Shown here piece after piece: positions 43,257 through 54,745 of a stretch of 64,000 nt of DNA. This DNA is from Emiliania huxleyi CCMP1516 (lineage: Eukaryota > Haptophyta > Isochrysidales > Noelaerhabdaceae): assembly GCF_000372725.1 (NCBI RefSeq), contig NW_005200250.1, positions 980,435-1,044,434 on the forward strand, given 5' to 3'. Within the stretch, counting starts at the first letter, position 1, and every line of letters starts with the position of its first letter. The notes beneath the pieces are model-generated. The model was not told where the DNA came from and did no database searches. It saw nothing but the letters and a program-made list of their open reading frames with translations. Both the position numbers and the translations under genes were made by a program.

Positions 43257-44320
43257 CAAGTGCGCACACTTAATGATTTTCGACCGACCGCAGGGAAACG
43301 CAGGGGCGCCCCCCCCCCGACCGAGCTGCGAAACAACGGCGTCCACACCGGCCGCCGCTCGAGAAGCCCCAAAATTTTCTTCGGCGCTGCGCGCCGTTGC
43401 AGTCGTAGCTGTAGTCGAGTGTAGGTACACGTATGTTGCAGCCCAGCTATCGTGCCGCAAAAAGGTCCATGTGGCTAGAAAAAATGCTGCCGGTCGCCTC
43501 GAAAGCGCCCGCCGGTGTGTGTCCAAAGATGTAGCGCTACAAGTTTGGGGACGCATCCGACACACGGACGGGCAGGTTTTCGCGCTTCTATGCTGGCCAA
43601 CGGTGATGACGCCGTCGCGTCACCGACGGCTCGTGCTTGCGTATGATAGCAACCCCTCGTCCGACGGCAGCGTCCTCGTGTCCGCCACTCCGCCCGCGCG
43701 GCATCATTACTGTCCGCCTACACCACTGCGGCCGCCATCGTCACACCCCTCGCCGCTTGAGCCTCCGGCCGCGTGCGGCAACTGCGCACCTACCAGCCCG
43801 CAATCGAGGGTGGAGAGTGGCCACGCGCTCAGTCACACTACTACGTGCCATCTGAGCACGTCTTGGCGTATACGAATGAATATCTCCCGATGCGTTCCGG
43901 GCCGCGAGCGGCCGAGGGGGTGCATTGTACCCACTCGCACGCCGGCACGAGCGCGGCGCCGCAGTGGGGCAAACGGGGCATCTGGGGCTAGCTCATCTAT
44001 GAGCATCATCTCTGCCGCTTCTCGCCATCCCCGAGGAGCAGCGCGCCCGCGAAGCAGGTGAGTCACGGCCGCTGTCCAGCGAGCGCGGCGGCGGGCCTGG
44101 GAGGGAACCTCAAGGAGAAATATAGAAGTTCGAGATTCGAATCCTATTTGACAAAACCGGGAGGGTGAGCTGGAAGTGACGGGAGTACAAGAAAATCGCC
44201 AAAAATTTTCTTCGGCGCTGACGCGCCGACAAAGCTGGTGTCCGACCCCGACCGCCGGCCGAAACAGCCGCGTCCAGCCCGACCTGCGGCCGGCCGAAAA
44301 TCATTAAGTGTGCGCACTTG
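43257..44320. mobile_element. Non-autonomous Tc1/mariner-type TIR element
   Basis: 1064-bp element with 38-bp terminal inverted repeats differing at two positions: left 43257-43294 begins CAAGTGCGCACACTTAATGA, right 44283-44320 is its complement. Each end is flanked by TA (43255-43256 and 44321-44322), the target-site duplication of the Tc1/mariner superfamily. A second subterminal motif, AAATTTTCTTCGGCGCTG, occurs near both ends in the same orientation (43373 and 44203). No DDE/D transposase is visible; the interior has one protein-like stretch (TYQPAIEGGEWPRAQSHYYV). It is likely mobilised in trans, possibly with captured host DNA. Confidence 0.8.
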
Positions 44321-44767
44321 TAGTCTCGTAGATGGGCGCGCGCGGCGCGGGCGCGGAGACCACGTCCACGAGACTAGTGCTCAATATCTTCGCTCAATCA
44401 GATAGTGCTCAATATTTTCGGCGCACCACGCAGGTGATTTCTGTGTATTGAGGTGAAGAACAGTCCGGCTCGGACTGGACACCGGTCACCGCGGCGCGTC
44501 GAGACATCCAGCTGTTTCACGGAGCTGAAAGTAGCTTGGTCCTCGCCTGTGGCGAGGCACTCCCACGCCTCACGGGGTCCCCCCTTGCCCGGGGGGGCGA
44601 GGGAACCCGAGCCTTGGCGGGCAGCGTTCAGCTGGGGCGAGCCTTGGGAGCAGCGTTCAGCTGTTCCCACAGCAGGCGGGAAGAAACCCACGCGAGGTTC
44701 TCGCCAGGTGCGGCGCACCCGGATCTCGAACTTCGAGCCGCTGCGTTGCGCGACGCCCCCGCGAACA

Positions 44768-47538
44768 ATGGCGCCGGCGCGCGATGCTATCCTGCAGGCG
44801 GTCCAGAGAGGCAACGAGGCGGCGGCGCGGGCCTATCTCGCTGACGGCGGCGACCCGAGCGCAGCCTTCACCCAAGGCCCGGTTGCCGGGCTGACGCTGC
44901 TAATGGCCGCCTCCAACTTTGGCAAGCCCGGCATGGTCGACCTGCTCCTGGAGCACGGCGCATCCCTGGACGCGCGGGCGAGCAACGGAATGACTGCGCT
45001 CATGGCGGCCGCCTACTTCGGCGAGGCAGCGATCGTGCGCAAGTTGCTGCGGGGCGGGGCAAACACTCGGCTGCGCAATGAGAGCGGGCTGACCGCGATG
45101 GAGATTGCACACCGGAGGGGACACGCCGAGTGCGTGAAGGCCTTCAGGCCGCAAGGAGGCCACAAGGTGCTGCCCCGGGACGTTGTGCACGCGGCTGATC
45201 GAGGCGAGGAGGAAGGGGTGCTGGTATGGCTTGATGACCACGGCGGGGATTTGGCTGCACTGGACGAATGGGGCACCACCAACTCGCTGTTGATGATCGC
45301 CGCCAGTGGAGGCCACGAGCGGCTTGCCCACACGCTGCTGCTACGTGGCGCGGCGATCGACCAGATAAACTTCGACGGCTCGACCGCGCTGATGCTCACC
45401 GCCAACGCCGGCCACGAGGGAATGGTCGACCTGCTACTGGGACGTGGCGCGGAGATCAACAAGCAGGATAGCGACGGCGGAACCGCGCTCATAAATGCCG
45501 CCTACCACGGCCACCCCACCGTCGTGCTCCGCCTGCTGCGTGCGGGCGCTGATATGGCGACGCGCGATGTGACCGGCAGGACGGCGCTGCAGTATGCAAA
45601 GCTGAAGGGCCACGCCGAGTGCGAACAGGCCATCAGGACACACCTCCAGGAGGTGGCGGGTCGGCGCGCTCGAGCCGGCGATTGGAGTGCCGAGCAGAGG
45701 AGAGAGTTTGAGGATCTGCTGGCACGTTTCCCCAAGCTCACGGAGGAGCACTGGGACCGCATCGCGGAGGGGATGGATGCGTACAGCAAGACGCGCGACG
45801 AGTGCGTCGCGAGGTACGTACAGATCTCGGCGGCCGAAGACTGGAAAATGCCACTGATGCTCACCCAAGAGATCAAGATGGCGGCCTTGGCAGGCGATGA
45901 GGCGACGGTCCTGGCGTGGCTCATTGATGGCGGGCGTGGTAACGGGATCTTTACGCTTGAGGTCGGAGACTGCAGCGGCGAGGTCACGCTGCTGATGATG
46001 GCCGCAAACTATGGCCACGAGCGGATGGTCGAGATGCTTCTGCGGCACGGCGCAGAGATTGACATGCACTCCGGCGGTAGCCACCGCACGGCGCTGATGG
46101 CCGCCGCCAAGCAGGGCCACGAGCTGGTGGTCGTCTTGTTGCTGCGGCACAAGGCGGAGGTCAACCTTCGGGACGGCGACGGGATGTCTGCGCTGATGCT
46201 TGCCGCTGTCCAAAACCATTCCGCCATCGTGCTCCGGCTGCTGCAGGCGGGAGCTGATCTTGCGATGCGCTCTCCTTCGGGACTGACGGCGCTGGATTAT
46301 GCTGAGAGTGAGCATCAAAAGGAGTGCGTCCGCGTCCTCTCTGCATACGAGCTCTCTGTGGCGGCTAGGGCGGCGGAAGCGTCGGGAGCTCAGTGTCCCA
46401 ACGTCAAGCAGTCGCTCGCCGAAGTCATCGCCGAACGGTGGGCAGAGGGGATGTTGGAGTGTAAGGTCCCCGAGGAGGTCTGGAGGGCGGCCGAGCGAGG
46501 CAGGGAGGCGACGGTTGAGGCTTGGGTCGACAGCGGCGGCCAGATGGACGCAACGTTCCTGTGTGACGGCGTGGACGGCACCACGATGCTGATGCTTGCC
46601 GCCGGCAACGGCCATGAGCGTCTGGTCGAGACGTTTCTGCAGCGCGGTGCGGACCTGGGGCTGTGCGACTCGAGGGGGAAGACGGCGCTGCAGTATGCGA
46701 GGCAGGCAGGCCACACCGAGTGCGCAAAGCTGATTGAGGAGCAAGCGACGGCGGCGAGGGCGGCGAAGGAGACGGAGGCGAAGCGGCGAGGCGAGACGCC
46801 TTTTGGCGGACATGGAGGTTGGGCTTTGTCAGCGTCTCATCACACACCTGGTTGTGCCTAGGCGACGCGCTTCTGGCGGAGCTCGAGGCGGAGAAGGAGG
46901 CGGAAGACAAGAAGAAGGAAAGCAAGAAGGGAAAGAAGAAGAAGAAGGGGAAGGGCAGGGCAGGGTCGTCGCAGGCGCACGGCGAGGCGGCGGGTGAGGC
47001 GGACTTGGCAGAGGTGGATGCAGAGGTGGCGGCGCCCGAGGCGGAGAAGGAGGCGGGAGTGCCTGTCCGCTGCCTCGGCGAGACGACGGCGAGGCTGAGT
47101 GTAGTGCCAGAGGGACAGGCACTAGAGGAGCCATCACCGGAAATTGGCGCCGCTGCTCCGGCCGACTTCGCCGAGTCCTTTGCGCCGCCATCGGATTCGC
47201 CGTCGCAGCTTGCTGCCGCTGCCCCCGATGAGGACTCGATCGGACCCGAGGACCCGAGCTCCGACTCCGTCCCCGACGATGCGGTGTCGGGAGAGCCTCA
47301 GCCAGCGGCGGCGACCGTCTCGCTCGCCGACGCCGACTTCGACACTGGCCGGGCGGTTGTTCCTGAGTCCACCCTCGGCGGTGAGACCACATGCATCGTG
47401 TGCTTCACCCGGCCGAAGACGCACATCGCCGTGCCATGTGGGCACCAGTGCGCGTGCGGCGCTTGCGCGGATCGGATGCGCGAGTGCCCGTACTGCCGCG
47501 AGCCGGTGATGATGTGGATGCTGCAGCGCCTCGTGTAG
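44768..47538 (+). CDS. Ankyrin-repeat RING finger protein (putative E3 ubiquitin ligase)
   Basis: Proposed exons: 44768-46790 and 46862-47538, 899 aa. The first about 660 residues hold a dozen or so ankyrin repeats in blocks separated by short helical linkers (GLTLLMAASNFGKPGMVDLL; TALMLTANAGHEGMVDLLL; TALMAAAKQGHELVVVLLL; TTMLMLAAGNGHERLVETFL), several repeats ending GHAECxxAxR. A Lys/Glu-rich helix (ALLAELEAEKEAEDKKKE) follows, then an acidic disordered region, and a C-terminal C3HC4 RING at about 852-890 (CIVCFTRPKTHIAVPCGHQC...CPYCREPV). Such RING-HC C-termini normally recruit E2 enzymes; the repeats would bind the target. The intron is inferred GC-AG, 71 nt, and starts GCGAGACGCCTTTTGGCGGA against exon 2 start GCGACGCGCTTCTGGCGGAG. 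Confidence 0.87.
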
Positions 47539-47763
47539 GAGATGTCATCTGCGTCGAGGCGAACGCGCACGGCAATTGGGGAGCAGGTAGATCGATAACG
47601 GCGGAATGCAGGCCGGAAAAAAGAAAGAAAAGGGCGGGATGGGAGTTGGGGGCGCAATCCCCACGAAATTCTTTTATGCTTGCGCGTTGGGCCGCTCTCG
47701 CGCGGAGTGGTCACCGCAGTCGCACGAGCTCTTCCAGGCGCGGCGGCGATATCTCTTCCGTGC

Positions 47764-50555
47764 ATGCTGACCATCCCCACCCTCTCGGCCGCGCACAAGA
47801 AGGGAGTCCACACCATGCAGGCCATCGGTCTTCTCGCCGACATGGGCCACGATGGCACCGCTGCGCACCGCGGGCAGGGCGTGCAGCGCGACATGCCGGG
47901 CGTCGCTTGCAATGTGACCGGCGGCGGCGGCCGCTGCGAGCAGCTCCAATTTGGACGATACACCGCCGTCGGCCATTGCGACTGCGGCCCGCACGGTGTG
48001 TGCGAGCCGCTGACGGGAGAGTGCCTCTGCCAGTGGGGATGGGCAGGCAAGCAGTGCGAGGTGGCCGCCTTCCCAGCGTGCGGACTGGGGGCGGAGCTCT
48101 CTCGCGCGCAGCTAGCCGCCTCGTGCGCCTCAATGCGGCTGCTCTCGCCTGTCGCGTGCGCGTGCCTCGCACAGTGCCTCGATGCCGGCCACGAAGTCTG
48201 CGCTCACGGCTCGATGGGGTCTGCCCCTCCCCGGCCTCGGGACGCGCGCCACCTCCCCCAAAGCTGCTCGCGTCGACGCCCGTCTCCCTCCCCGGCAGGT
48301 GCAACCTGCCGTGGCCGCGTCCCGCCAAGCGGGCTCGCTTCCACGAGTCGCTGAGCTGCGTCGACTTCCCGCCCGCTGTCGCACCTTCCTCGGCCGTGCC
48401 ACCGCCTGCGCAGGCTCCGGCCGGACCTGCCTTGGGGGGAGGGGAGAGGAGGGGAGAGCCGCGGAGAGGCGGCCAGCGGCGGGCCGACCCCCCCCCCCCC
48501 CCTTCCTATCCGCTCGCAGGCTCGGCTGACCACTCTCGGACGCTACCTCGCGGGCGGTCGCGCCTTTGACTCGTCGGCGCCCGCCGCTCCGGCAGAGCTC
48601 CCGGCGCGCAAGCACTTGCGCGGCGTGGCGGGCGGCACCCGCCATGCGAACGCTGCACGTGCGGGCTCGTGCGAGGTAGGCGTACAGCTCGGGCACCAAG
48701 AAGGACGGCAGGCCCGATGGCTCCGCTTGGGTCGTCCCGTCCCGCTGCCCGCACAGCTGCTCCGCGCGCGGCCGCTGCCTGCGGACGCCCGCCTCACCGT
48801 CTCCCGGCGGAGGGCGGCGCCTTGATGAGGCGTCGTACCGCTGTGTCTGCGTCGACGGCGCCTTTGGTGACGGTTGCGAGAGCATCTGCTCCAACGATTG
48901 CTTCAACGGCTGCTCTGGCCACGGCACGTGCGTGCACGGCTGGTGCCAGTGCGACGCTGGCTGGTATGGCGTCGACTGCTCGGACGCCGCGGGGCTCCAG
49001 TACAGGTCCTCCTCCGCCCCCCCCCCTCTCCCCTCCCTCCCTCCCCTCCCGCTCCACCTCCCTCGCAGAGGCTCACGCCCCTGCGGCCGCCACGCAGGCG
49101 CTCGGCTCTCTCCACCGACCCGATGCAATTCGGAGACGGGACGACCCGCGCGCAGCTGAGCGTGCTGCCGGTCACGCTGCGGCCGCACTTGCGTCGGCTC
49201 CGCCGATCCGTCTACGTCTACCAGATGCCGGCGTCGGTCAACCGCGCCGCCGAGGCGTGGATGTGGAGGCAGTGGGGCAAGGACGCCGGCCGCGGCTGCG
49301 ACCCGGTGCACAACCGGCGCATTTACTCTGCCCAGTCCCACTTCGACGCCCACCTGCTGCACGATGACTTCACGCGCACGCTCGACCCCAAGCGCGCGTC
49401 GCTCTTCTACGTGCCCCTCTTTCTCAACCAGCGCGTGCCGTGGGGCGCCGACCTCAACGCGTCGATGAGCCGTGCGCTGGCTCCCTCGCCCTTCCCGCAG
49501 GCCCGCGACCTTCCCCCTGAACCTTCCTGTCCTGCAGGCGCGCTGCAGTACATCCGCACCCGCCACCCGTGGTGGAACGCCTCCTCCGGCCGGGACCACG
49601 TGTGGTTCGTGTTTGGCGAGCGGCAGACCTGCCTCGTGCCGCCCGAGATTGCAAAGGCCTCCATCATCGTCGGCCACTGGGGCGACGAGGACTGCATGTC
49701 CCCCGACAAAGACGTTGTCGTGCCGACCATCACACCCGTGCAGCACGACTACCCGCGTTTCGTCCAGGGGCGCGACGGCACCCATTCGCTCCAGCGCTCG
49801 ATGAGGGGGTCGGCCGAGCTCCCCCTCGGCCGGTGCGGCCCGCCCGCCCGCTTGCTCCCCAAGAAAGGGCTGGAGGCGGGGGCGGCGCCTCGTCACCGCC
49901 GCCGGCGCGTGCCTGCAGGTCGGGGCCGCTCGTCTTCTTCGCGGGCGGGATCACCTCATTTGGCGCGTCGCAGGACAACTTGCGCAAGGGCGGCATTGAC
50001 TCGCAGGAGAAGCAGGAGAAGTGGCTCAAGCGCGTGACTGCTGACCGCTGCGCGCGGCCAGACGTGTCGTGCCGCCAGGTCTACTCGATGGGGGTGCGGC
50101 AGGCGATCTGGCGGGAAAAGCTCTACGCGGAGCCGGACATGCGGATCGTGTCGGCCGGCGTGCCCGACTACTTCGACGTGGTCACCAAGGCGCGCTTCTG
50201 CATCCACACCGAGGGGAACGGGTGGGGCGCGCGCGTGGTGGACTACATGGCGATGGAGTGCCTCCCTCTGATGGTCAACGACCGGATGATCTTCCCGTAT
50301 GCCAACGTGCTGCCGTGGGAGGACTTTGCGATCCACCTCCGCAAGGACCAGATCCCCGCCCTCGCCGCCACTGTCCGCAACATCTCGCAGCGCCGGCAGG
50401 AGGAGATGCGCACCGCGCTGCGGCTCTACAAGGCGGGCTTCGTGTGGTGGCGGCCCGACGGCGCGGCCTACGAGTTCACGCTCGCGGCTCTCGGCCAGCG
50501 CGTCGAGCAGCTCGGGCTCGGCCGCGCCGCCAGGCAAGCCCGCGCGAGGAGCTGA
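47764..50555 (+). CDS. EGF-domain exostosin-family glycosyltransferase
   Basis: Multi-exon gene. The C-terminal half is an exostosin (GT47-type) domain: RSVYVYQMPASVNR, FDAHLLHDDFTRTLDPKRAS, FYVPLFLNQ, HPWWNASSGRDHVWF, GPLVFFAGG, YSMGVRQAIW, FCIHTEGNGWGARVVDYMAM and MIFPYANVLPWEDFAI. N-terminal to it lie EGF-like Cys modules (GHCDCGPHGVCEPLTGECLC; CSGHGTCVHGWCQCDAGWYG). Supported exons: 47764-48218, 48299-?, ...-49005, 49071-49471, 49538-49808, 49919-50555; the exons between about 48430 and 48760 could not be fixed. All resolved introns are GT-AG, 65-110 nt; those at 49472 and 49809 start with near copies of the next exon. Likely a Golgi or cell-surface glycan polymerase, consistent with the polysaccharide-rich coat of algae. 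Start at 47764 is provisional. Confidence 0.85.
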
Positions 50556-51196
50556 GTACGACCGTGTGGACAGTGCGGCGCTAGACTAGTTTGTGTGGCT
50601 GTGGAGACATGCGGTTGAGTGTGTGCGTGAGACCGTTGTGTGTTACGTGTTACGTGACCCCCCCCGCCCGCCCCCCGTGCTGTCTGCTGAACGGACCGCA
50701 TTGGCGCATTGTGATATCACTGTGAGTTTGAGGTTTAATTGTGGACAAAAGCGCCCGCGGCGCGCGCGCGCGCGCGCCCGTTCGGTTCTCGTCGAATTGG
50801 AAATTGAGGATGTCCGATGGCCCCCCGGGCCGGCGGGGGCCGGGGGCCCGCCCCGCCGGCGGGGGCTCATTCGCAGCTTTCCATTTTCATTCGCACTTTT
50901 GCCACACCCACAGACTTTTCGGCACAGACCTTCCGCTCGCCGTTATCTTTGCGTCTTGGCGAGTGCACATACACAAAACAATTCAAAGTCTACACCGGCG
51001 CGCGGATGACCGGTATATACTACCGCAGCGGCTCACTCGCACGGCACGCTCCCACAGGGCCAGCTAGCTGCCCAGAGCCAGACCCGAGACCCCGCCAGCG
51101 GCTCGCGACACGCACAGCGCACGCAGCGCATACGCACGCACACTCGCACCCCAAATGAGCCTCGCTCGACGGCACGCGTGGAAACCAATGCCATGC
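50556..51196. other. Intergenic between convergent genes
   Basis: Two genes end here tail to tail. A (CG)n run occurs at 50757-50778 and a G/C palindrome block around 50820-50870. No gene or terminator-like signal recognised. Confidence 0.5.
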
Positions 51197-52867
51197 TCAC
51201 CAGTAAGCAACCGCTTGTTCCTCCTCGATCACGCGCGGTAGGCCTCCCAGATGCTCGCCCACTCTCTCGCAGCCGAGAGCAAGCCAGCGCTTGAGCGGGA
51301 TCCGCGCGGGTTGGTTCGAGGCAAGCAAATCGCCCACTGATTGCACCAGTGCATAGGAGCCGCAGTCCGACACCTCGTGCATTGGGACGGTGTCGTAGAC
51401 GTCGAGCGAACGGAGGGCGGGGCACTTGTCGATCACCGTGAGGAGGGCAGCAGTACAGACGCCGGGCAGCTTGTGCGCGCTGAGGGCGGTGAGGTTGGGG
51501 CAGGCCTCGGAAAGGAGGGAGAGAGCCGCGCTGGCGTCGAGGGACGTGCAGCCGCCGATGCCGAGGTGGGTGAGGGACTGGCGGTTGGGCTCGAGCATCG
51601 CCCGCAGATCAGAGAGGTTGAGCGTGTCGAAGCCGCCCAGGCCGAGCATCCGCAGGCCGGGCGAGTGCCTCCTCACGGCTGCGCGGACGGCGGGCACGTC
51701 GCGCGCGCACCCTTGGGCGTAGCAGAGATCGAGCACCTCAAGCTGCGGCGACGCGTTGGCGAGGGCGGCGAGGCCCACGCCGGTGAGGTCCGTGCAGCTT
51801 GCGTTGAGGCGCGAGATGCGTGCGCCCGCGGCGGCGAGGGCTCGCGCATAGCCGTCGTCGAACCCAGTGCCGCGAACGTTGAGGTGCGTGAGGGTGGGGG
51901 CGAGTTTGGCGATGGTCTCGGCCGCCAGCTGCCCTTCGTGGTCTGAGGAGTGCGTCAAGGCGACCCGGCAGCCGCAGAGGTCCAGCGATTGAATGGGAGG
52001 AGTGGAGGAGAGCAGCCAGGTGACATCTTCGACGCCGAAGCGAAGGTAGCCTCGGAGGGAGAGGCGGGTGAGGTGAGCCGGCGGAGCAAGGCCATGGAGG
52101 TATCTGGCTCTCAGGGCGTGAGAGAGCTCGAGGCGGCACAGGTTGCTCTGGGCGAACCGGGTCGCTGCGGCCGGGCCGCCGGTGGCGTCGGACAGGAACT
52201 CGCTCCCTCCACCAGTGACGAGCGTGGTCAGGAAAGGGCAGCGGGAGAGGGCGTAGCCAACGATCGAATACTCGGCGGCGATGGCGGACTCGGTGTCGTA
52301 GGCGGAGAGCACCTCGAGCCTGCGCAGCGGCTCAAAGAGGTCGATGGGGCTCGGCGTAAAGATTATCCCGGGACGCGGTCCAAACTGGACTCCTTTTGCG
52401 CCGTGCAGGCAGTCGCTCAGGGGGTGGCCGAGGATGCGGACGAAGGTGACGTCCAGGCGGCGCAGCGTCTCTCCGCAGGCGCCGAAGGCGGCGCGTAGGA
52501 GGAACGCGTCCTTGATGCTCGCCCCTGCAATGTCGAGCTCCACCAGACGGCACCCCCTCGCAGGGAGTTCGAGCGTCAGATGGTGCGCTCGAACGGTCAG
52601 CGAGCGCACGATGCCAGCTTTGACCCACCGCATCGCAAACCGCACCCTCTCCGAGATGCTCGGCCTGTCGAAGCGCTCCGCCTGCAGCGTTAGGCTGCGC
52701 CAGTGCACGGGGTCCGCGACGAAACCGCGCATCGTGCGACAGGTCGCGTGCAGCGCGAGCCGGTCGCGAAACGAGAAGACGTTCTCGAGCAGCAGCCCGA
52801 CGAGCTCGATCGACGAGAGCACTCGCTGCGACGCCGGCTCCTCGGCCGGGTTGACGGTGTCGAGCAT
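51197..52867 (-). CDS. F-box-like leucine-rich-repeat protein
   Basis: Intronless frame of 556 aa. Residues about 15-60 resemble an F-box (SSIELVGLLLENVFSFRDRLALHATCRTMRGF, then WRSLTL), and the rest is RNI-type LRR (CRLVELDIAGAS; NLCRLELSHAL; IQSLDLCGC; LTHLNVRGTGFDD; LEVLDLCYAQGC; LRMLGLGGFDTLNLSDL; LTHLGIGGCTSL; LRSLDVYDT). Such proteins are usually substrate receptors of SCF ubiquitin ligases. The F-box is divergent, so the Skp1 link is inference; LRR identity is firm. Divergent from the aldo-keto reductase gene, start codons 403 bp apart. Confidence 0.85.
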   Translation of the reverse strand: MLDTVNPAEEPASQRVLSSIELVGLLLENVFSFRDRLALHATCRTMRGFVADPVHWRSLTLQAERFDRPSISERVRFAMRWVKAGIVRSLTVRAHHLTLELPARGCRLVELDIAGASIKDAFLLRAAFGACGETLRRLDVTFVRILGHPLSDCLHGAKGVQFGPRPGIIFTPSPIDLFEPLRRLEVLSAYDTESAIAAEYSIVGYALSRCPFLTTLVTGGGSEFLSDATGGPAAATRFAQSNLCRLELSHALRARYLHGLAPPAHLTRLSLRGYLRFGVEDVTWLLSSTPPIQSLDLCGCRVALTHSSDHEGQLAAETIAKLAPTLTHLNVRGTGFDDGYARALAAAGARISRLNASCTDLTGVGLAALANASPQLEVLDLCYAQGCARDVPAVRAAVRRHSPGLRMLGLGGFDTLNLSDLRAMLEPNRQSLTHLGIGGCTSLDASAALSLLSEACPNLTALSAHKLPGVCTAALLTVIDKCPALRSLDVYDTVPMHEVSDCGSYALVQSVGDLLASNQPARIPLKRWLALGCERVGEHLGGLPRVIEEEQAVAYW

Positions 52868-53270
52868 ATTGTGTCGTGGACAGCTTTATGCCACAGGTAG
52901 GTGCACCCCAGCTGTACCCCGCCCGACCGGCGTGGGTTCGGCTCTACGGTCAAGGGGGGAAGCGATTTGCAAGCTGCCGATCCCAAAAGATTTTTTGCTG
53001 GGTTCAAAATCTCTGAGCCCCACGGCTGGAGCCTGAACCTGGCTCCGCGCTAGAGAAGAGGAAAGAGCAAAAAAACCTCCGAGAAACCCAAAGGCCGCTC
53101 CTCATCGCAAACCCTGTCAGCAGAGTCCTCCTACGGGAATGTAAGAGCCACGTACACTGAGAGAGAGAGAGAGAAGCGTGCACGTACCCAAAAAAAGAAA
53201 AAATCCACGCTTCTGGCTTTCGGCCGAACATCCGCCTCCCCGCCGCCTCCCTCTCCACCGCCTCCAATTT
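52868..53270. promoter_or_regulatory. Shared intergenic region of divergent genes
   Basis: 403 bp between start codons of the LRR and aldo-keto reductase genes. Contains an A-rich patch (53190-53210) and a 70-bp piece (53093-53161) also found at 24183-24271. No defined promoter motif. Confidence 0.35.
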
Positions 53271-54245
53271 ATGACGGCGACGACGGTGCCGACACTGGCT
53301 CTGCCGGGCGGCGGAGTAATGCCGGCGATTGGCTACGGCACCTGGCTCTCGAAGCCGGGCGAGGTGTACGCGGGCACGAAAAAGGCGATAGAGCTCGGGT
53401 ATCGGCACATCGACGAGGCGTGGGTGTACAAGAACGAGGCCGAGGTAGGCAAGGCGATCAAGGAGGTGATCGCGGAGGGCACGGTTGCGGCGCGCGCGGA
53501 CCTGTGGATCACCTCCAAGCTGTGGCAGTGCCACCACCGCACGGAGCTCGTCCGGGAGGGCTGCCTTGACTCGATGACGCAGTTGGGCGTAGAGTACCTC
53601 GACCTCTACCTGATGCACTTTCCGGTGGCCTTTGTGCCCGGCTGCGACGAGGCGGTCTCGGCCGACCAGATGGACGACGTCCCCATCGAGGACACGTGGA
53701 GGGCGATGGAGAAGCTGGTGGACGAGGGGCTCGTGCGGCACATCGGCGTGAGCAACTTCGAGATTGCGGAGCTCAAGCGTGTGCAGGCGGTCGCGAGCAA
53801 GCCCATCGCATGCAACCAGTTCGAGACGCACCCGTACTACCAGCGCCGCGAGCTCTTCGAGTACTGCCAGTCGCACGGGATCGCAGTCACGGCGCACAGC
53901 AGCATGGGCGGCGGAGCGAACGCGATGAGGAAGTTCCACAAGAGCCCTCCGCTGACGGACGACCCGGTGATCGGCGAGATCGCCGCCAAGCACGGCACCT
54001 CGCCGCACGTCGTCCTGCTCGCGTGGGGTCTGCGGCGCCCCATGGCCATCATCCCGAAGTCGGTCACGCCGAAGCGCATCCAGGCCAACAAGGACGAGGT
54101 GCTCGCGCTCCAGCTCGACGAGGACGACCTCGCCAAGATCGCAGGCCTGGACAAGCCCGGCCTCGACGGCTGCTACTGCCACCCGCGCACGCCCTGGCTC
54201 GGCCGCTCCGAGTTCACCGGCGACACCAAGCACTACTACGGCTGA
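53271..54245 (+). CDS. Aldo-keto reductase
   Basis: NADPH-dependent carbonyl reductase of the AKR superfamily, 324 aa in a single exon, family-typical length. The catalytic tetrad is present: Asp and Tyr in YRHIDEAWVYKNE, Lys in WITSKLW, His in LYLMHFP. Other signatures are GVSNFEIAEL, NQFETHPYYQ, IPKSVTPKRI and the C-terminal loop. Start at the ATG of TATTVPTLALPGG; the open frame continues upstream but without family similarity. Cytosolic; substrate unknown. The lack of introns contrasts with most neighbours. Confidence 0.96.
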   Translation: MTATTVPTLALPGGGVMPAIGYGTWLSKPGEVYAGTKKAIELGYRHIDEAWVYKNEAEVGKAIKEVIAEGTVAARADLWITSKLWQCHHRTELVREGCLDSMTQLGVEYLDLYLMHFPVAFVPGCDEAVSADQMDDVPIEDTWRAMEKLVDEGLVRHIGVSNFEIAELKRVQAVASKPIACNQFETHPYYQRRELFEYCQSHGIAVTAHSSMGGGANAMRKFHKSPPLTDDPVIGEIAAKHGTSPHVVLLAWGLRRPMAIIPKSVTPKRIQANKDEVLALQLDEDDLAKIAGLDKPGLDGCYCHPRTPWLGRSEFTGDTKHYYG

Positions 54246-54745
54246 GGCGTGAAGCTGAAGTTGATCGCGGCTTGCCTCAGGCGCGGTGACTCGTGGCTCA
54301 GTGAAGCTCTCTCGTCTCTGCGACCCAAGATCGTCAATCTGTCGCTCTCTCGGCCGTCGGTGGCTCAAAATCGCTGTATGCCCTGGAGGCTGGAGCGCGT
54401 TGTTTGAGCGCGTCTATTTATATCGCGTTTGCGTTTCTCGTATTGCTATTTGATTTAAATTGTTCCCATGAGCGGAGCGCAAGTGTACACACACACAACA
54501 CTCTTGACACTTTGCAGGGATCTGTCGAGCCGAACACACAGTGGGAAGAGCCGAACGGCATGCGCTGCGCTCCTGACCCTCTCCTGAGTCCTGTAGCACA
54601 AATCAGGCATACACATCCTGCAAACACATCCTGAGAATGTGCACACACAAGGGCTCCACACCGCACCAGCGCACGACGTGACGGAGCACCACGCCACCCA
54701 CAGGACTGCACGCAAGGAGGCACCAGCCGCTTCTCATTCGCCCCC
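54246..54745. other. Intergenic between convergent genes
   Basis: Contains A/T-richer DNA around 54410-54470. No gene supported. Confidence 0.5.

Noticed and set aside
46862-47538. RING protein as a separate gene starting near 46819
   Set aside because: The upstream stop lies in a phase-consistent 71-nt intron and the joined protein has continuous helix and RING; a separate ATG start gives an unconvincing N-terminus.
48130-49896. 588-codon minus-strand frame opposite the exostosin gene
   Set aside because: No family similarity, and it crosses exons and introns of a well-supported plus-strand gene.
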